In this document: piece after piece, positions 49,835 through 57,734 of the stretch
Layout: every line of letters begins with the position of its first letter
Position numbering within the stretch: position 1 is the stretch's first letter
Assembly: GCA_041589455.1 (NCBI GenBank)
Contig: JBFHVQ010000001.1
Span: 57,330-121,329, forward strand
Source: SZUA-229 sp041589455
GTDB taxonomy: Bacteria; Pseudomonadota; Gammaproteobacteria; SZUA-229
Direction: 5' to 3'
DNA length: 64,000 nt
The notes under the pieces: generated by a model
The model's database searches: none
Seen by the model: the letters and a program-made list of their open reading frames with translations, nothing else
Told to the model about the DNA's origin: nothing
Position numbers and translations under genes: made by a program

Positions 49835-51682
49835 ATGCCCGAATATCGCTCACGAACCTCTACCCATGGCCGTAATATGGCGGGTGCCCGTGCCCTGTGG
49901 CGCGCCACAGGCATGAAAGATGGGGACTTCGAAAAGCCAATTATCGCTATTGCTAATTCATTTACACAGTTTGTGCCTGGTCACGTACACCTTAAAGACC
50001 TGGGGCAGCTGGTGGCGCGTGAGGTTGAAAAAGCGGGTGGTATTGCCAAAGAATTTAATACCATTGCTGTCGATGACGGTATCGCTATGGGGCATGGCGG
50101 TATGCTGTACTCCCTGCCATCCCGTGAAATTATTGCAGATTCTGTTGAATATATGGTGAATGCTCATTGTGCTGATGCCATCGTCTGTATTTCGAATTGC
50201 GACAAAATCACACCGGGCATGTTACTGGCGTCAATGCGCCTGAACATTCCGGTCATCTTTGTTTCCGGTGGACCTATGGAGTCAGGGAAAGCCATGATTC
50301 ATGGTGAAGAAGTGAAGCTGGATCTGGTCGATGCCATGGTAATGGCGGCAAACCCTGATGAGTCAGATGAAGATGTGGCGCAGGTTGAGCGTTCAGCCTG
50401 TCCTACCTGTGGCTCATGCTCGGGTATGTTTACGGCGAATTCTATGAATTGCCTGACTGAGGCTCTGGGGTTATCGTTGCCCGGAAATGGCTCGCTGCTG
50501 GCAACCCATGCAGATCGTGAAAAGCTGTTTCTGGAAGCCGGTCGACGGATTGTTGAAATCACCCGCGATTACTATGAGAACGACAATACTGATATGTTGC
50601 CTCGTTCTATCGCGAGCTTTAAGGCGTTCGAGAATGCCATGAGCCTGGATATTGCCATGGGTGGTTCAACTAATACGGTACTGCACCTGTTAGCTGCGGC
50701 ACAGGAGGGTGAAGTTGATTTCACCATGGACGACATTGATCGCTTATCACGCAAAGTACCCAATCTGTGTAAAGTTGCGCCGGCCACTCAAAAATACCAT
50801 ATGGAAGATGTGCATCGTGCAGGTGGTGTCGTGGGTATTCTTGCAGAACTGAACCGTGCGGGGTTGCTGCATACGGATCTGCCAACCGTTCATAGTGCAA
50901 CGGTTGCAGACAGTCTGGCCCAGTGGGATCTGGTCGTGTCGCAAGATGAAGCGGCTAAGAAACTGTTTTCAGCTGCACCAGGTAATGTGCCAACTCAGCA
51001 GGCATTCTCTCAGGAGAAGCGTTGGGATCTGGATGTCGATCGTGAAAATGGCTGTATTCGTAATAAAGAGCACGCTTACTCACAGGACGGTGGTCTGGCC
51101 GTATTGTTTGGCAATATTGCGGAACACGGTTGCATAGTGAAAACTGCGGGTGTTGATGAAAGCATTCTGAAATTTAGTGGCCCTGCACGAATCTTTGAGT
51201 CTCAGGATGACGCGGTAGATGCGATTCTTAATGACAAGATCGTTGCTGGCGATGTGGTTATTATTCGTTACGAAGGCCCTAAAGGTGGGCCGGGTATGCA
51301 GGAAATGCTCTATCCAACCTCATATCTTAAATCGAAAGGTCTGGGTAAAGCCTGTGCGCTCTTAACCGATGGTCGATTCTCTGGTGGTACCTCAGGGCTA
51401 TCTATTGGTCATGCTTCACCGGAAGCGGCAGAAGGTGGTGCGATTGGTCTGGTTGAAGAGGGGGACACGATTGAAATCGATATCCCGAATCGTACCATCA
51501 GAATGGCGATTAGTGATGAAGAAATGGCACAACGTAGGAGCGCAATGGAGGCTAAGGGTGTGGATGCCTGGAAACCTGTGGATCGTCAGAGATATGTCAG
51601 TCAGGCACTTAAAGCGTATGCGGCAATGACGACCAGTGCCGCAAGAGGTGGCGTCAGAGATGTGAGTCAGCTTGATAAATAA
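49835..51682 (+). CDS. ilvD: Dihydroxy-acid dehydratase IlvD
   Basis: Iron-sulfur enzyme for the third common step of branched-chain amino-acid synthesis. The 615-residue product is full length, with RALWRATGMKDGDFEKP (about 19-35), the cluster cysteines in CISNCDKITPGM (about 118-129) and CPTCGSCSGMFTANSMNC (about 188-205), IAMGGSTNTVLHLLA, and the C-terminal TDGRFSGGTSGLSIGHASPEA. It is monocistronic, flanked by an MCP gene and a strong bidirectional terminator. The other branched-chain gene here is ilvE at 60724. Confidence 0.97.
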   Translation: MPEYRSRTSTHGRNMAGARALWRATGMKDGDFEKPIIAIANSFTQFVPGHVHLKDLGQLVAREVEKAGGIAKEFNTIAVDDGIAMGHGGMLYSLPSREIIADSVEYMVNAHCADAIVCISNCDKITPGMLLASMRLNIPVIFVSGGPMESGKAMIHGEEVKLDLVDAMVMAANPDESDEDVAQVERSACPTCGSCSGMFTANSMNCLTEALGLSLPGNGSLLATHADREKLFLEAGRRIVEITRDYYENDNTDMLPRSIASFKAFENAMSLDIAMGGSTNTVLHLLAAAQEGEVDFTMDDIDRLSRKVPNLCKVAPATQKYHMEDVHRAGGVVGILAELNRAGLLHTDLPTVHSATVADSLAQWDLVVSQDEAAKKLFSAAPGNVPTQQAFSQEKRWDLDVDRENGCIRNKEHAYSQDGGLAVLFGNIAEHGCIVKTAGVDESILKFSGPARIFESQDDAVDAILNDKIVAGDVVIIRYEGPKGGPGMQEMLYPTSYLKSKGLGKACALLTDGRFSGGTSGLSIGHASPEAAEGGAIGLVEEGDTIEIDIPNRTIRMAISDEEMAQRRSAMEAKGVDAWKPVDRQRYVSQALKAYAAMTTSAARGGVRDVSQLDK

Positions 51683-51704
51683 TTAATTTATCAATTAACT
51701 TAAT

Positions 51705-51740
51705 AATAAAAACGCCCTTGAATTCAAGGGCGTTTTTATT
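51705..51740. terminator. Bidirectional terminator between ilvD and the TonB receptor gene
   Basis: AATAAAAACGCCCTTG (51705-51720), loop AATT, CAAGGGCGTTTTTATT (51725-51740): a perfect 16-bp palindrome with A-rich left and T-rich right flanks, so it can terminate both converging transcripts. Confidence 0.93.
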
Positions 51741-51766
51741 GGTAGTGTCAATGTTTTTAACAGATA

Positions 51767-53842
51767 CTAAAATGAATAGCTGTATGATAGATACACTGAA
51801 CTTCCTGGGCCTCCAGGCACTTCAGGTATATTAAGTCTGACAGGTTCCGGGTAGGTGTAGTCTTCGTCAAAAATATTATTCCAGGTAAGCTGTACTTCAT
51901 GCTGTTTGTGCATATGCTGGATATTGATGTTAGATAAAACATAGCTATCGATCGTGGTGCGTTCTACGATGCTTGGTGTTTGTAATCGTGTAAAGACAGT
52001 TTCTTTTTCACCTACATACTGGTTGTTAAATGTGGCTTTCCATTTAGGGTTTATGTTGTAGCTTAATATCAGGTTAGCCGTCTTTTCGGCTATGAGTGGT
52101 GCGGTGTCTTCGCCTAATGAGTTATCTTCGCCAGATGTATATGAAGTGTTAGCTATTAGTTCAAATTTATCATCTAAAACGGATTTCCATTCAATTTCAA
52201 AACCACTCATATCCTTGCCTTCACCATTGATATATTCAGTGGCACTACTTGGTGCAGGTGCAGGTACGCGTAGAATTTCATCTTCAAATGACAGAGTAAA
52301 AAGCGTTAACTGCAGATGGTTGGTGCTATTAATCTGAGTGTCCAATGCTAGTTCGAAGGTTTTAATCGCTTCTCGTTCTAGCTCTTCGTTACCAAACAAA
52401 ACACCGGGTAGTAGAACGTATTTTTCTATAAATACAGGTGTTCTGTAAGCCTCACTATACATTGCCTTGATGTAGGTGTCCTGGTGTATGTGGTAAGTGG
52501 CCCCAAATCGGGGAACTAGGCCGCTGCTTCCTGAGTCATCTTCTTTTTCACCACGAATGCCTGCTACAAGTATCAGATCCTCAATAGGCTGATATTTAAG
52601 CTGGGCATAAATTGCAGTGGTTGAAGTCTCCTGGCTTTCACTTATAGGCGCACCATTTGGATTGATAATGCCATCAATGTCGTAATTAAAAATTAATGGA
52701 TCAAGCTTTTCTATATGTGTGCTGCCGCCAATAATATAGCTAGTTTTATTATTGAGGTTGTCTTTAAACTGAATTTCTGCAGAGTAGCGTTGAACTCGAT
52801 TTGTAACAGTCGAATGGGTATCACGATTGGTTGGGTTTGAGCCTGCACAGGGCCCAGCCGGTAATATATAAGACGAGCAGTCCTGAGGGAATGGGAACTC
52901 TCCAGCGCCTATATCTTTATCACTTAGGTCATATCTAAACCAGATATTTAGAGTGGCTGAGTCGAAAGTGAAATTTTTATTCGCATCAAGATAGGCTGAG
53001 TAGCTATCGAAGTCACCAGTCTGCCAGACCCAGGGGTTAATGCCAAACTTGGCTTTAGATTGGTTGAAATAGCCCAGGTTAACCCGCCAGTCATCACCGT
53101 AACTGTCGACATAAAGGTTTTCTAGGTTGTTTTTATAAGGAAAATCGACGGGGTTATTCCACTCATCGAGGGTGCCGTTATAATCATAACCATCATCACG
53201 TTTGATACTGCCACTTACTGTAAGGCCCTGGCTTTGATGTGATGCACTGAGGTAGCTGTGGCCAAAAGAACCGGCACGTAGTTTAAACTGACTTGTTTCC
53301 AGATCGCTTTGTTTGGTGATGATATTGATGACGCCGCTGACGGCATTGGTGCCATATAGTACAGAGGCAGGGCTTCGAACGACTTCTATTCTTTCAATGA
53401 TTTCTACTGGAATATAGTCAACTAGTGTTGAGCCGAACAGGCTTTCATAAGCCGGATGTCCATTTATCAGATAAAGTGATTTATTATTGAATAAACCGGG
53501 AGTAACTCCCCGGAAAGTTTGTGTTGTTTGACCAAGATAGGTTTCAGTTTTCATGATGCCTGGAAGATAGCTTAGTGCATCGTGAATATTGGTAATGCCC
53601 CAGTCTTTTAGTTGCTGTGCAGTAATAACAGAAGTAATGGAGGGAGACTCAGAGGCCTTCTCAAATTGTTGATTTGCAGTGAATATTTCAATTTGCATTA
53701 GATCCTTAAATGGAAGTGATAATAAATGTTCCAATGATGAATCTTCAGAGGCTGATTCACTTGCCTGAACGGAATAAATGAAAAAAAGTGAGAGTAACCC
53801 TGTATATTTCATAAAAACACTCAGTTTATTGAATATGTTCAA
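51767..53842 (-). CDS. TonB-dependent outer-membrane receptor
   Basis: 691-residue receptor with a signal peptide (about 1-27), a plug domain (SITSVITAQQLKDWGITNIH, about 67-86; RSPASVLYGTNAVSGVINII, about 154-173) and a C-terminal beta-barrel ending SYSYSF with terminal Phe. Ligand unknown; iron chelates, other metals or carbohydrates are possible. No obvious Fur-type 19-bp box was recognised upstream. It diverges from a YfiR-family gene across 276 bp, a pairing known from other gammaproteobacteria, where such receptors accompany c-di-GMP signalling proteins. Confidence 0.87.
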   Translation of the reverse strand: MNIFNKLSVFMKYTGLLSLFFIYSVQASESASEDSSLEHLLSLPFKDLMQIEIFTANQQFEKASESPSITSVITAQQLKDWGITNIHDALSYLPGIMKTETYLGQTTQTFRGVTPGLFNNKSLYLINGHPAYESLFGSTLVDYIPVEIIERIEVVRSPASVLYGTNAVSGVINIITKQSDLETSQFKLRAGSFGHSYLSASHQSQGLTVSGSIKRDDGYDYNGTLDEWNNPVDFPYKNNLENLYVDSYGDDWRVNLGYFNQSKAKFGINPWVWQTGDFDSYSAYLDANKNFTFDSATLNIWFRYDLSDKDIGAGEFPFPQDCSSYILPAGPCAGSNPTNRDTHSTVTNRVQRYSAEIQFKDNLNNKTSYIIGGSTHIEKLDPLIFNYDIDGIINPNGAPISESQETSTTAIYAQLKYQPIEDLILVAGIRGEKEDDSGSSGLVPRFGATYHIHQDTYIKAMYSEAYRTPVFIEKYVLLPGVLFGNEELEREAIKTFELALDTQINSTNHLQLTLFTLSFEDEILRVPAPAPSSATEYINGEGKDMSGFEIEWKSVLDDKFELIANTSYTSGEDNSLGEDTAPLIAEKTANLILSYNINPKWKATFNNQYVGEKETVFTRLQTPSIVERTTIDSYVLSNINIQHMHKQHEVQLTWNNIFDEDYTYPEPVRLNIPEVPGGPGSSVYLSYSYSF

Positions 53843-54118
53843 TGAGTTTTTGTTAAATTTTGGCAGCGTTTATGCTGAGTTATTGGGTAGTATAGAGTAC
53901 TAAATATGAAAATACCCAGTAGTAAACTTTATTTTGTGAGTATCACTATACTATGTGATAATGGGTAAGTGATTATTAATATTGAACTGACTGTTTTAGA
54001 GAAGTTTTAACTCTTGGTTTTTGTTAATTTTAAATGTGTTTACGAAAATATGATTGATTGTCACTGACTAACAATTGGTGATTATACATCAGGAAATGTA
54101 TTCGAGTGCTCAGTTAGA
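53843..54118. promoter_or_regulatory. Divergent promoter region, receptor/YfiR
   Basis: AT-rich 276-bp region separating the minus-strand receptor gene from the plus-strand YfiR-family gene. Both promoters must lie here. I see AT-rich -10-like boxes but cannot assign a promoter or operator with confidence. Confidence 0.4.
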
Positions 54119-54706
54119 ATGAGTGATCAGAAATCTAAGCAGAAATATAACCCCATGCTTTTTGGCAAACAATTTCAGTGTGTTCTTATGCGGCTGTTTT
54201 CCCAGTTATTTGTGCTGGTTATACTGTTTGGTTTATTTTCACAGTATTCATATGCATCTCCAAAACATGACCAGCTAAAAGCGGTCTATCTACTGAATAT
54301 TTTGAAATTTATCAAATGGTCCGAAGAGCAATCTGAACAATTGACGTTTTGTTATATTGATGACTCAGGTTTAAAAAAATATCTTAACGGTTTTTCGGGT
54401 AAGTTAATTAAAGGTGTGAAACTTAATGTCAGGGAACTAACGGTTATTTCAGAATTAAGTGAGTGTCATGCCGTATATCTAAGTGAAACGGGTATTGTAG
54501 ATCCCTCAGAGATTATCAGACAATCTCGTGCATTTGGTATTGTTGATATTGGAGAGGGTGCAAGCTATACAGAGGCAGGTGGTGTCATTAGCTTGCATAT
54601 TGTCAGTAATAAGCTTCGATTCAATATTAATTTCCATGAGGCTGAACTCAGAAAGATTAGGCTGAGTGCTAACTTGCTTGATCTAGCGCATCTTGTAATA
54701 CGCTAA
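54119..54706 (+). CDS. YfiR-family (DUF4154) periplasmic protein
   Basis: 195-residue exported protein matching the YfiR/HmsC-type family: after a signal-like segment (about 24-46) comes the diagnostic QLKAVYLLNILKFIKWSEE (about 54-72), then FCYID, SECHAVYL, FGIVDIGEGASYTEAGGVIS and FNINFHEAELRKIRLSANLL. In Pseudomonas, YfiR inhibits the diguanylate cyclase YfiN; here no cyclase is adjacent. Cysteines in FCYID and SECHA could pair. The start is unclear: ATG 54119 gives a long pre-signal stretch, and the in-frame ATG at 54188 fits a normal signal peptide better. Confidence 0.8.
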   Translation: MSDQKSKQKYNPMLFGKQFQCVLMRLFSQLFVLVILFGLFSQYSYASPKHDQLKAVYLLNILKFIKWSEEQSEQLTFCYIDDSGLKKYLNGFSGKLIKGVKLNVRELTVISELSECHAVYLSETGIVDPSEIIRQSRAFGIVDIGEGASYTEAGGVISLHIVSNKLRFNINFHEAELRKIRLSANLLDLAHLVIR

Positions 54707-54872
54707 AGTGACTTATGCAGTAACTGAGCTGGTCTTGGCCTTCTTATCAATTTTTTTCTATTATAGTTCCACCGCAATTTATATTAACAGGTCTTTGTTG
54801 TTAACGGTGCCTGGTGTAATCTTGATGTTATAAGTTCGGGTTTTATATTTTAATTTAATCAAAGGTTTCGAT

Positions 54873-56072
54873 ATGAAAATAGGTACGCCATTGTCAGCTT
54901 CAGCGACCAGAGTGATGTTGCTCGGAGCTGGAGAACTTGGCAAGGAAGTGATTATCGCGCTACAACGCCTTGGTGTGGAAGTCATTGCAGTGGATCGCTA
55001 TGAAAATGCACCCGGACATCAGTTGGCACATCGGGCGCATGTTATCGATATGACCGATGGTGATGCCTTGCTGGCGCTGGTGAAGCAGGAGCGGCCCCAT
55101 CTAATTGTGCCTGAAATTGAGGCGATTGCGACAGACATGCTGGCGCAGATTGAAGAAGAAGGGATCTCTGAAGTCATACCCACTGCACGTGCGACACAGC
55201 TAACCATGAATCGTGAAGGCATACGTCGCCTGGCGGCAGAAGACCTGAAGCTGGAAACCTCGGCTTATGTATTTGCGGATAACTATCAGGAGCTAAAGCA
55301 GGCGGCTTCATTAATTGGCTTCCCCTGTATCGTTAAACCGGTGATGTCTTCATCGGGAAAAGGGCAGTCGCGGCTGGAGTCGGAAAGTGATGTGGAAGCG
55401 GCCTGGGATTATGCCATGAAAGCTGGCCGAGTGAATCATGGTCGGGTCATTGTTGAAGAGGTGATTGAGTTTGATTATGAAATCACCCAATTAACTGTAC
55501 GTGCGGCAGCTGCTTCGGGGGAAATTGAAACCCATTTTTGTGCGCCTATTGGACATATCCAGAAAAATGGCGACTATGTTGAAAGCTGGCAGCCTCAGAA
55601 AATGTCTGCAGTGGCACTGGAGCGAGCGCAGGAAATGGCCAGGGAAGTTACAACAGCGCTAGGTGGCAGAGGTATTTTTGGGGTAGAGCTGTTTGTGAAA
55701 GGTGATAAAGTTTACTTTAGTGAGGTTAGCCCCAGGCCTCATGATACCGGGCTGGTGACACTAGTGACCCAGTGGCAGTCTGAATTTGCCCTGCACGCAC
55801 GGGCGATACTCGGTTTGCCAGTGGATACCAGTTTACGTAACGAAGGTGCGAGTGCGGTTATTTATGGTGCGATGAATGAAACCGCCATAAGCTACGAAGG
55901 AATAGATCTGGCATTAAATGTACCATCGACTGAAATTCGCTTATTCGGTAAACCAGAGTCGTTTGAAACTCGGCGTATGGGTGTTGCTTTAGCCAGTGCG
56001 GCCTCAATTGATGAAGCGCGAGGCCGAGCTCGGCTATCCGCATCACATGTTAAGACATTAAAAAGTGAATGA
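54873..56072 (+). CDS. purT: Formate-dependent phosphoribosylglycinamide formyltransferase PurT
   Basis: ATP-grasp enzyme that formylates GAR using formate and ATP in purine synthesis, an alternative to folate-dependent PurN. The 399-residue product is full length, with MLLGAGELGKEVIIALQRLG (about 15-34), ENAPGHQLAHRAHVIDMTDG (about 44-63), IVKPVMSSSGKGQS (about 152-165), and FSEVSPRPHDTGLVTL (about 286-301). It stands alone between the YfiR gene and the CheZ-like gene. No purine riboswitch is seen upstream. Confidence 0.96.
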   Translation: MKIGTPLSASATRVMLLGAGELGKEVIIALQRLGVEVIAVDRYENAPGHQLAHRAHVIDMTDGDALLALVKQERPHLIVPEIEAIATDMLAQIEEEGISEVIPTARATQLTMNREGIRRLAAEDLKLETSAYVFADNYQELKQAASLIGFPCIVKPVMSSSGKGQSRLESESDVEAAWDYAMKAGRVNHGRVIVEEVIEFDYEITQLTVRAAAASGEIETHFCAPIGHIQKNGDYVESWQPQKMSAVALERAQEMAREVTTALGGRGIFGVELFVKGDKVYFSEVSPRPHDTGLVTLVTQWQSEFALHARAILGLPVDTSLRNEGASAVIYGAMNETAISYEGIDLALNVPSTEIRLFGKPESFETRRMGVALASAASIDEARGRARLSASHVKTLKSE

Positions 56073-56157
56073 ATTGTATTGAAGTAACATGATTCATTAC
56101 TGGATGCACTACACTTAAAATGTGACCAGGAAAAAAATAAGGTATAAGTAAAGACTA

Positions 56158-56727
56158 ATGGTAATACAGAAAAATCCTGCAGGTTCTACCGCAGCTAATC
56201 CCGACCTTGACTGGAGTCAGGTGAGAGAAACAATCTTAATGTTGAATCTTGTGGCTGCACAGGTGGATTTTTCTTTAAAGGACGGAACCCAGTCAGTTGA
56301 TGTTCTGACGCGCTCATTTACTTCGATGGTAGACAGTATTCGTGACGTTGAAACAGGTATGGAGACGCTGGCAGAAAAATACCAGATAAGTGATGCGGAT
56401 CAGCAGGAAGTGAATCAGCACAGTCATCAGATCTCAGAAAAAATGCAGGAGGCCATTGTTGCCTTTCAGTTTTATGACACACTGGTGCAGCGACTAGATC
56501 ATGTGGTTGAGAGCTTGTCGGTGCTGGCAGATCTGGTTGGTGACAAATCACGCCTCTACGCTCCGTCGGAATGGCTGGCATTACAGGATCAGATACGCAC
56601 CAGTTATACCATGGAAAAAGAGCGGAATCTGTTTGATGCGATTATTGCAGGAGAGGATATAGATAGTGTGATCAGGCAATTGAATGATATTGCTCAATCA
56701 CAACAGGATGAAATAGAGCTATTTTAG
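56158..56727 (+). CDS. Conserved helical protein with a CheZ-like phosphatase motif
   Basis: 189 residues, predicted almost entirely helical, no signal peptide. The segment AIVAFQFYDTLVQRLDHV (about 100-117) resembles the helix of CheZ phosphatase around its catalytic Asp and Gln (FQDLTGQ): the D-x3-Q spacing is kept (D, T-L-V, Q). CheZ-type proteins dephosphorylate response regulators such as CheY. The rest (LNLVAAQVDFSLKDGTQSVD, YAPSEWLALQDQIRTSYTM) matches a conserved gammaproteobacterial unknown from memory. It is 87 bp before the DjlA-like gene. Function is therefore a hypothesis. Confidence 0.55.
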   Translation: MVIQKNPAGSTAANPDLDWSQVRETILMLNLVAAQVDFSLKDGTQSVDVLTRSFTSMVDSIRDVETGMETLAEKYQISDADQQEVNQHSHQISEKMQEAIVAFQFYDTLVQRLDHVVESLSVLADLVGDKSRLYAPSEWLALQDQIRTSYTMEKERNLFDAIIAGEDIDSVIRQLNDIAQSQQDEIELF

Positions 56728-56813
56728 ATAAAATCTTAGTGTTATTTATTAAGAAAAGCATATAAAGCTATATTTTAATTGATTTTTTCTTTACCTTTGT
56801 CAGGTGGTGTATT

Positions 56814-57641
56814 ATGCTCAATCAAAATGACCAACATAGGAATACGACTTTGCCACGCCTAGCTGACGTAGTAACTCAGACTTTTCGTTCAATTAGTCCA
56901 GACGCCATATCCGAGCGCCTTTTTAGAGACCCGCTGGAAAACTGGTGGAAAAATTACCAGAACAAACTTTCCGATTCAGGCTATGAAGGCCCGGTTCAGA
57001 TCGCCTTTTTTATTGCAACCTTTTCAACCATGGGTCATGTGGCCAAATGTGATGGGCGCATAAAAGACACTGAAATCGAACTGGCTTCGCAGGTTATGCA
57101 GTATCTCAAGCTAAGCGCCAAACAAAAACAATTGGCAATTCGCCTGTTTAATGAAGGTAAACATACAGATTTCTCTTTGGAAAATCTGCTCTGGCGATTT
57201 GAGCGTCAGTGCCATCATCGCGTCAGTGTGCTCCAGGTTTTCATCGAAATTCAGTTACAGATGGCCTATGCTGATAATTCACTGAATGAAACTGAAGAAA
57301 AGCTGATTAAGCGATTGTGTAAGCGATTACGTGTTTCTGAATCAATTTATACGCGTATCGAACGTCGCGTTCGTGCAGAAAAACGTATTCACCATAAATC
57401 TGTAAGTAATCAGAGCAAGCAGTCATTGAGCCTATCAGATGCTTATAAAGTGCTGGGGCTTGGTCGTCTGGCAAGCAGTGACCAGATTAAGACCAGTTAC
57501 CGACGCCTGATGAGCCAGAATCACCCTGATCGTTTAATTGCGAAAGGTGCCAGTGATATCGAGATAATCCAGGCTCAGGATATGACGCAGGAAGTTAGAA
57601 GCGCTTATGAAATACTGAGCAAGGCTCGTCGCATCCATTAA
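56814..57641 (+). CDS. djlA: DjlA-like TerB/J-domain co-chaperone without membrane anchor
   Basis: 275-residue protein with a central TerB domain (PVQIAFFIATFSTMGHVAKC, about 61-80; LQMAYADNSLNETEEKLIKR) and a C-terminal J domain (DAYKVLGLGRLASSDQIKTS, NHPDRLIAKG, about 205-270) whose HPD motif stimulates DnaK ATPase. E. coli DjlA begins with a transmembrane segment. Here the first 50 residues are hydrophilic (MLNQNDQHRNTTLPRLADV), so this homologue is probably cytoplasmic. The J-domain position and the TerB order fit DjlA. Confidence 0.82.
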   Translation: MLNQNDQHRNTTLPRLADVVTQTFRSISPDAISERLFRDPLENWWKNYQNKLSDSGYEGPVQIAFFIATFSTMGHVAKCDGRIKDTEIELASQVMQYLKLSAKQKQLAIRLFNEGKHTDFSLENLLWRFERQCHHRVSVLQVFIEIQLQMAYADNSLNETEEKLIKRLCKRLRVSESIYTRIERRVRAEKRIHHKSVSNQSKQSLSLSDAYKVLGLGRLASSDQIKTSYRRLMSQNHPDRLIAKGASDIEIIQAQDMTQEVRSAYEILSKARRIH

Positions 57642-57645
57642 TTAT

Positions 57646-57674
57646 CCCTTGTCTCGTTCTGAGACAGGGCTTTT
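57646..57674 (+). terminator. Possible terminator after the DjlA-like gene
   Basis: CCCTTGTCTC (about 57646-57655) pairs with GAGACAGGG (57661-57669) with one bulge, followed by CTTTT. A modest rho-independent signal ahead of glnE. Confidence 0.5.
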
Positions 57675-57734
57675 GCTGTCAGTCACTCGTGAAACCCGCT
57701 ATTATTTATTTAACTAAAATAAATACTTAGCGTA

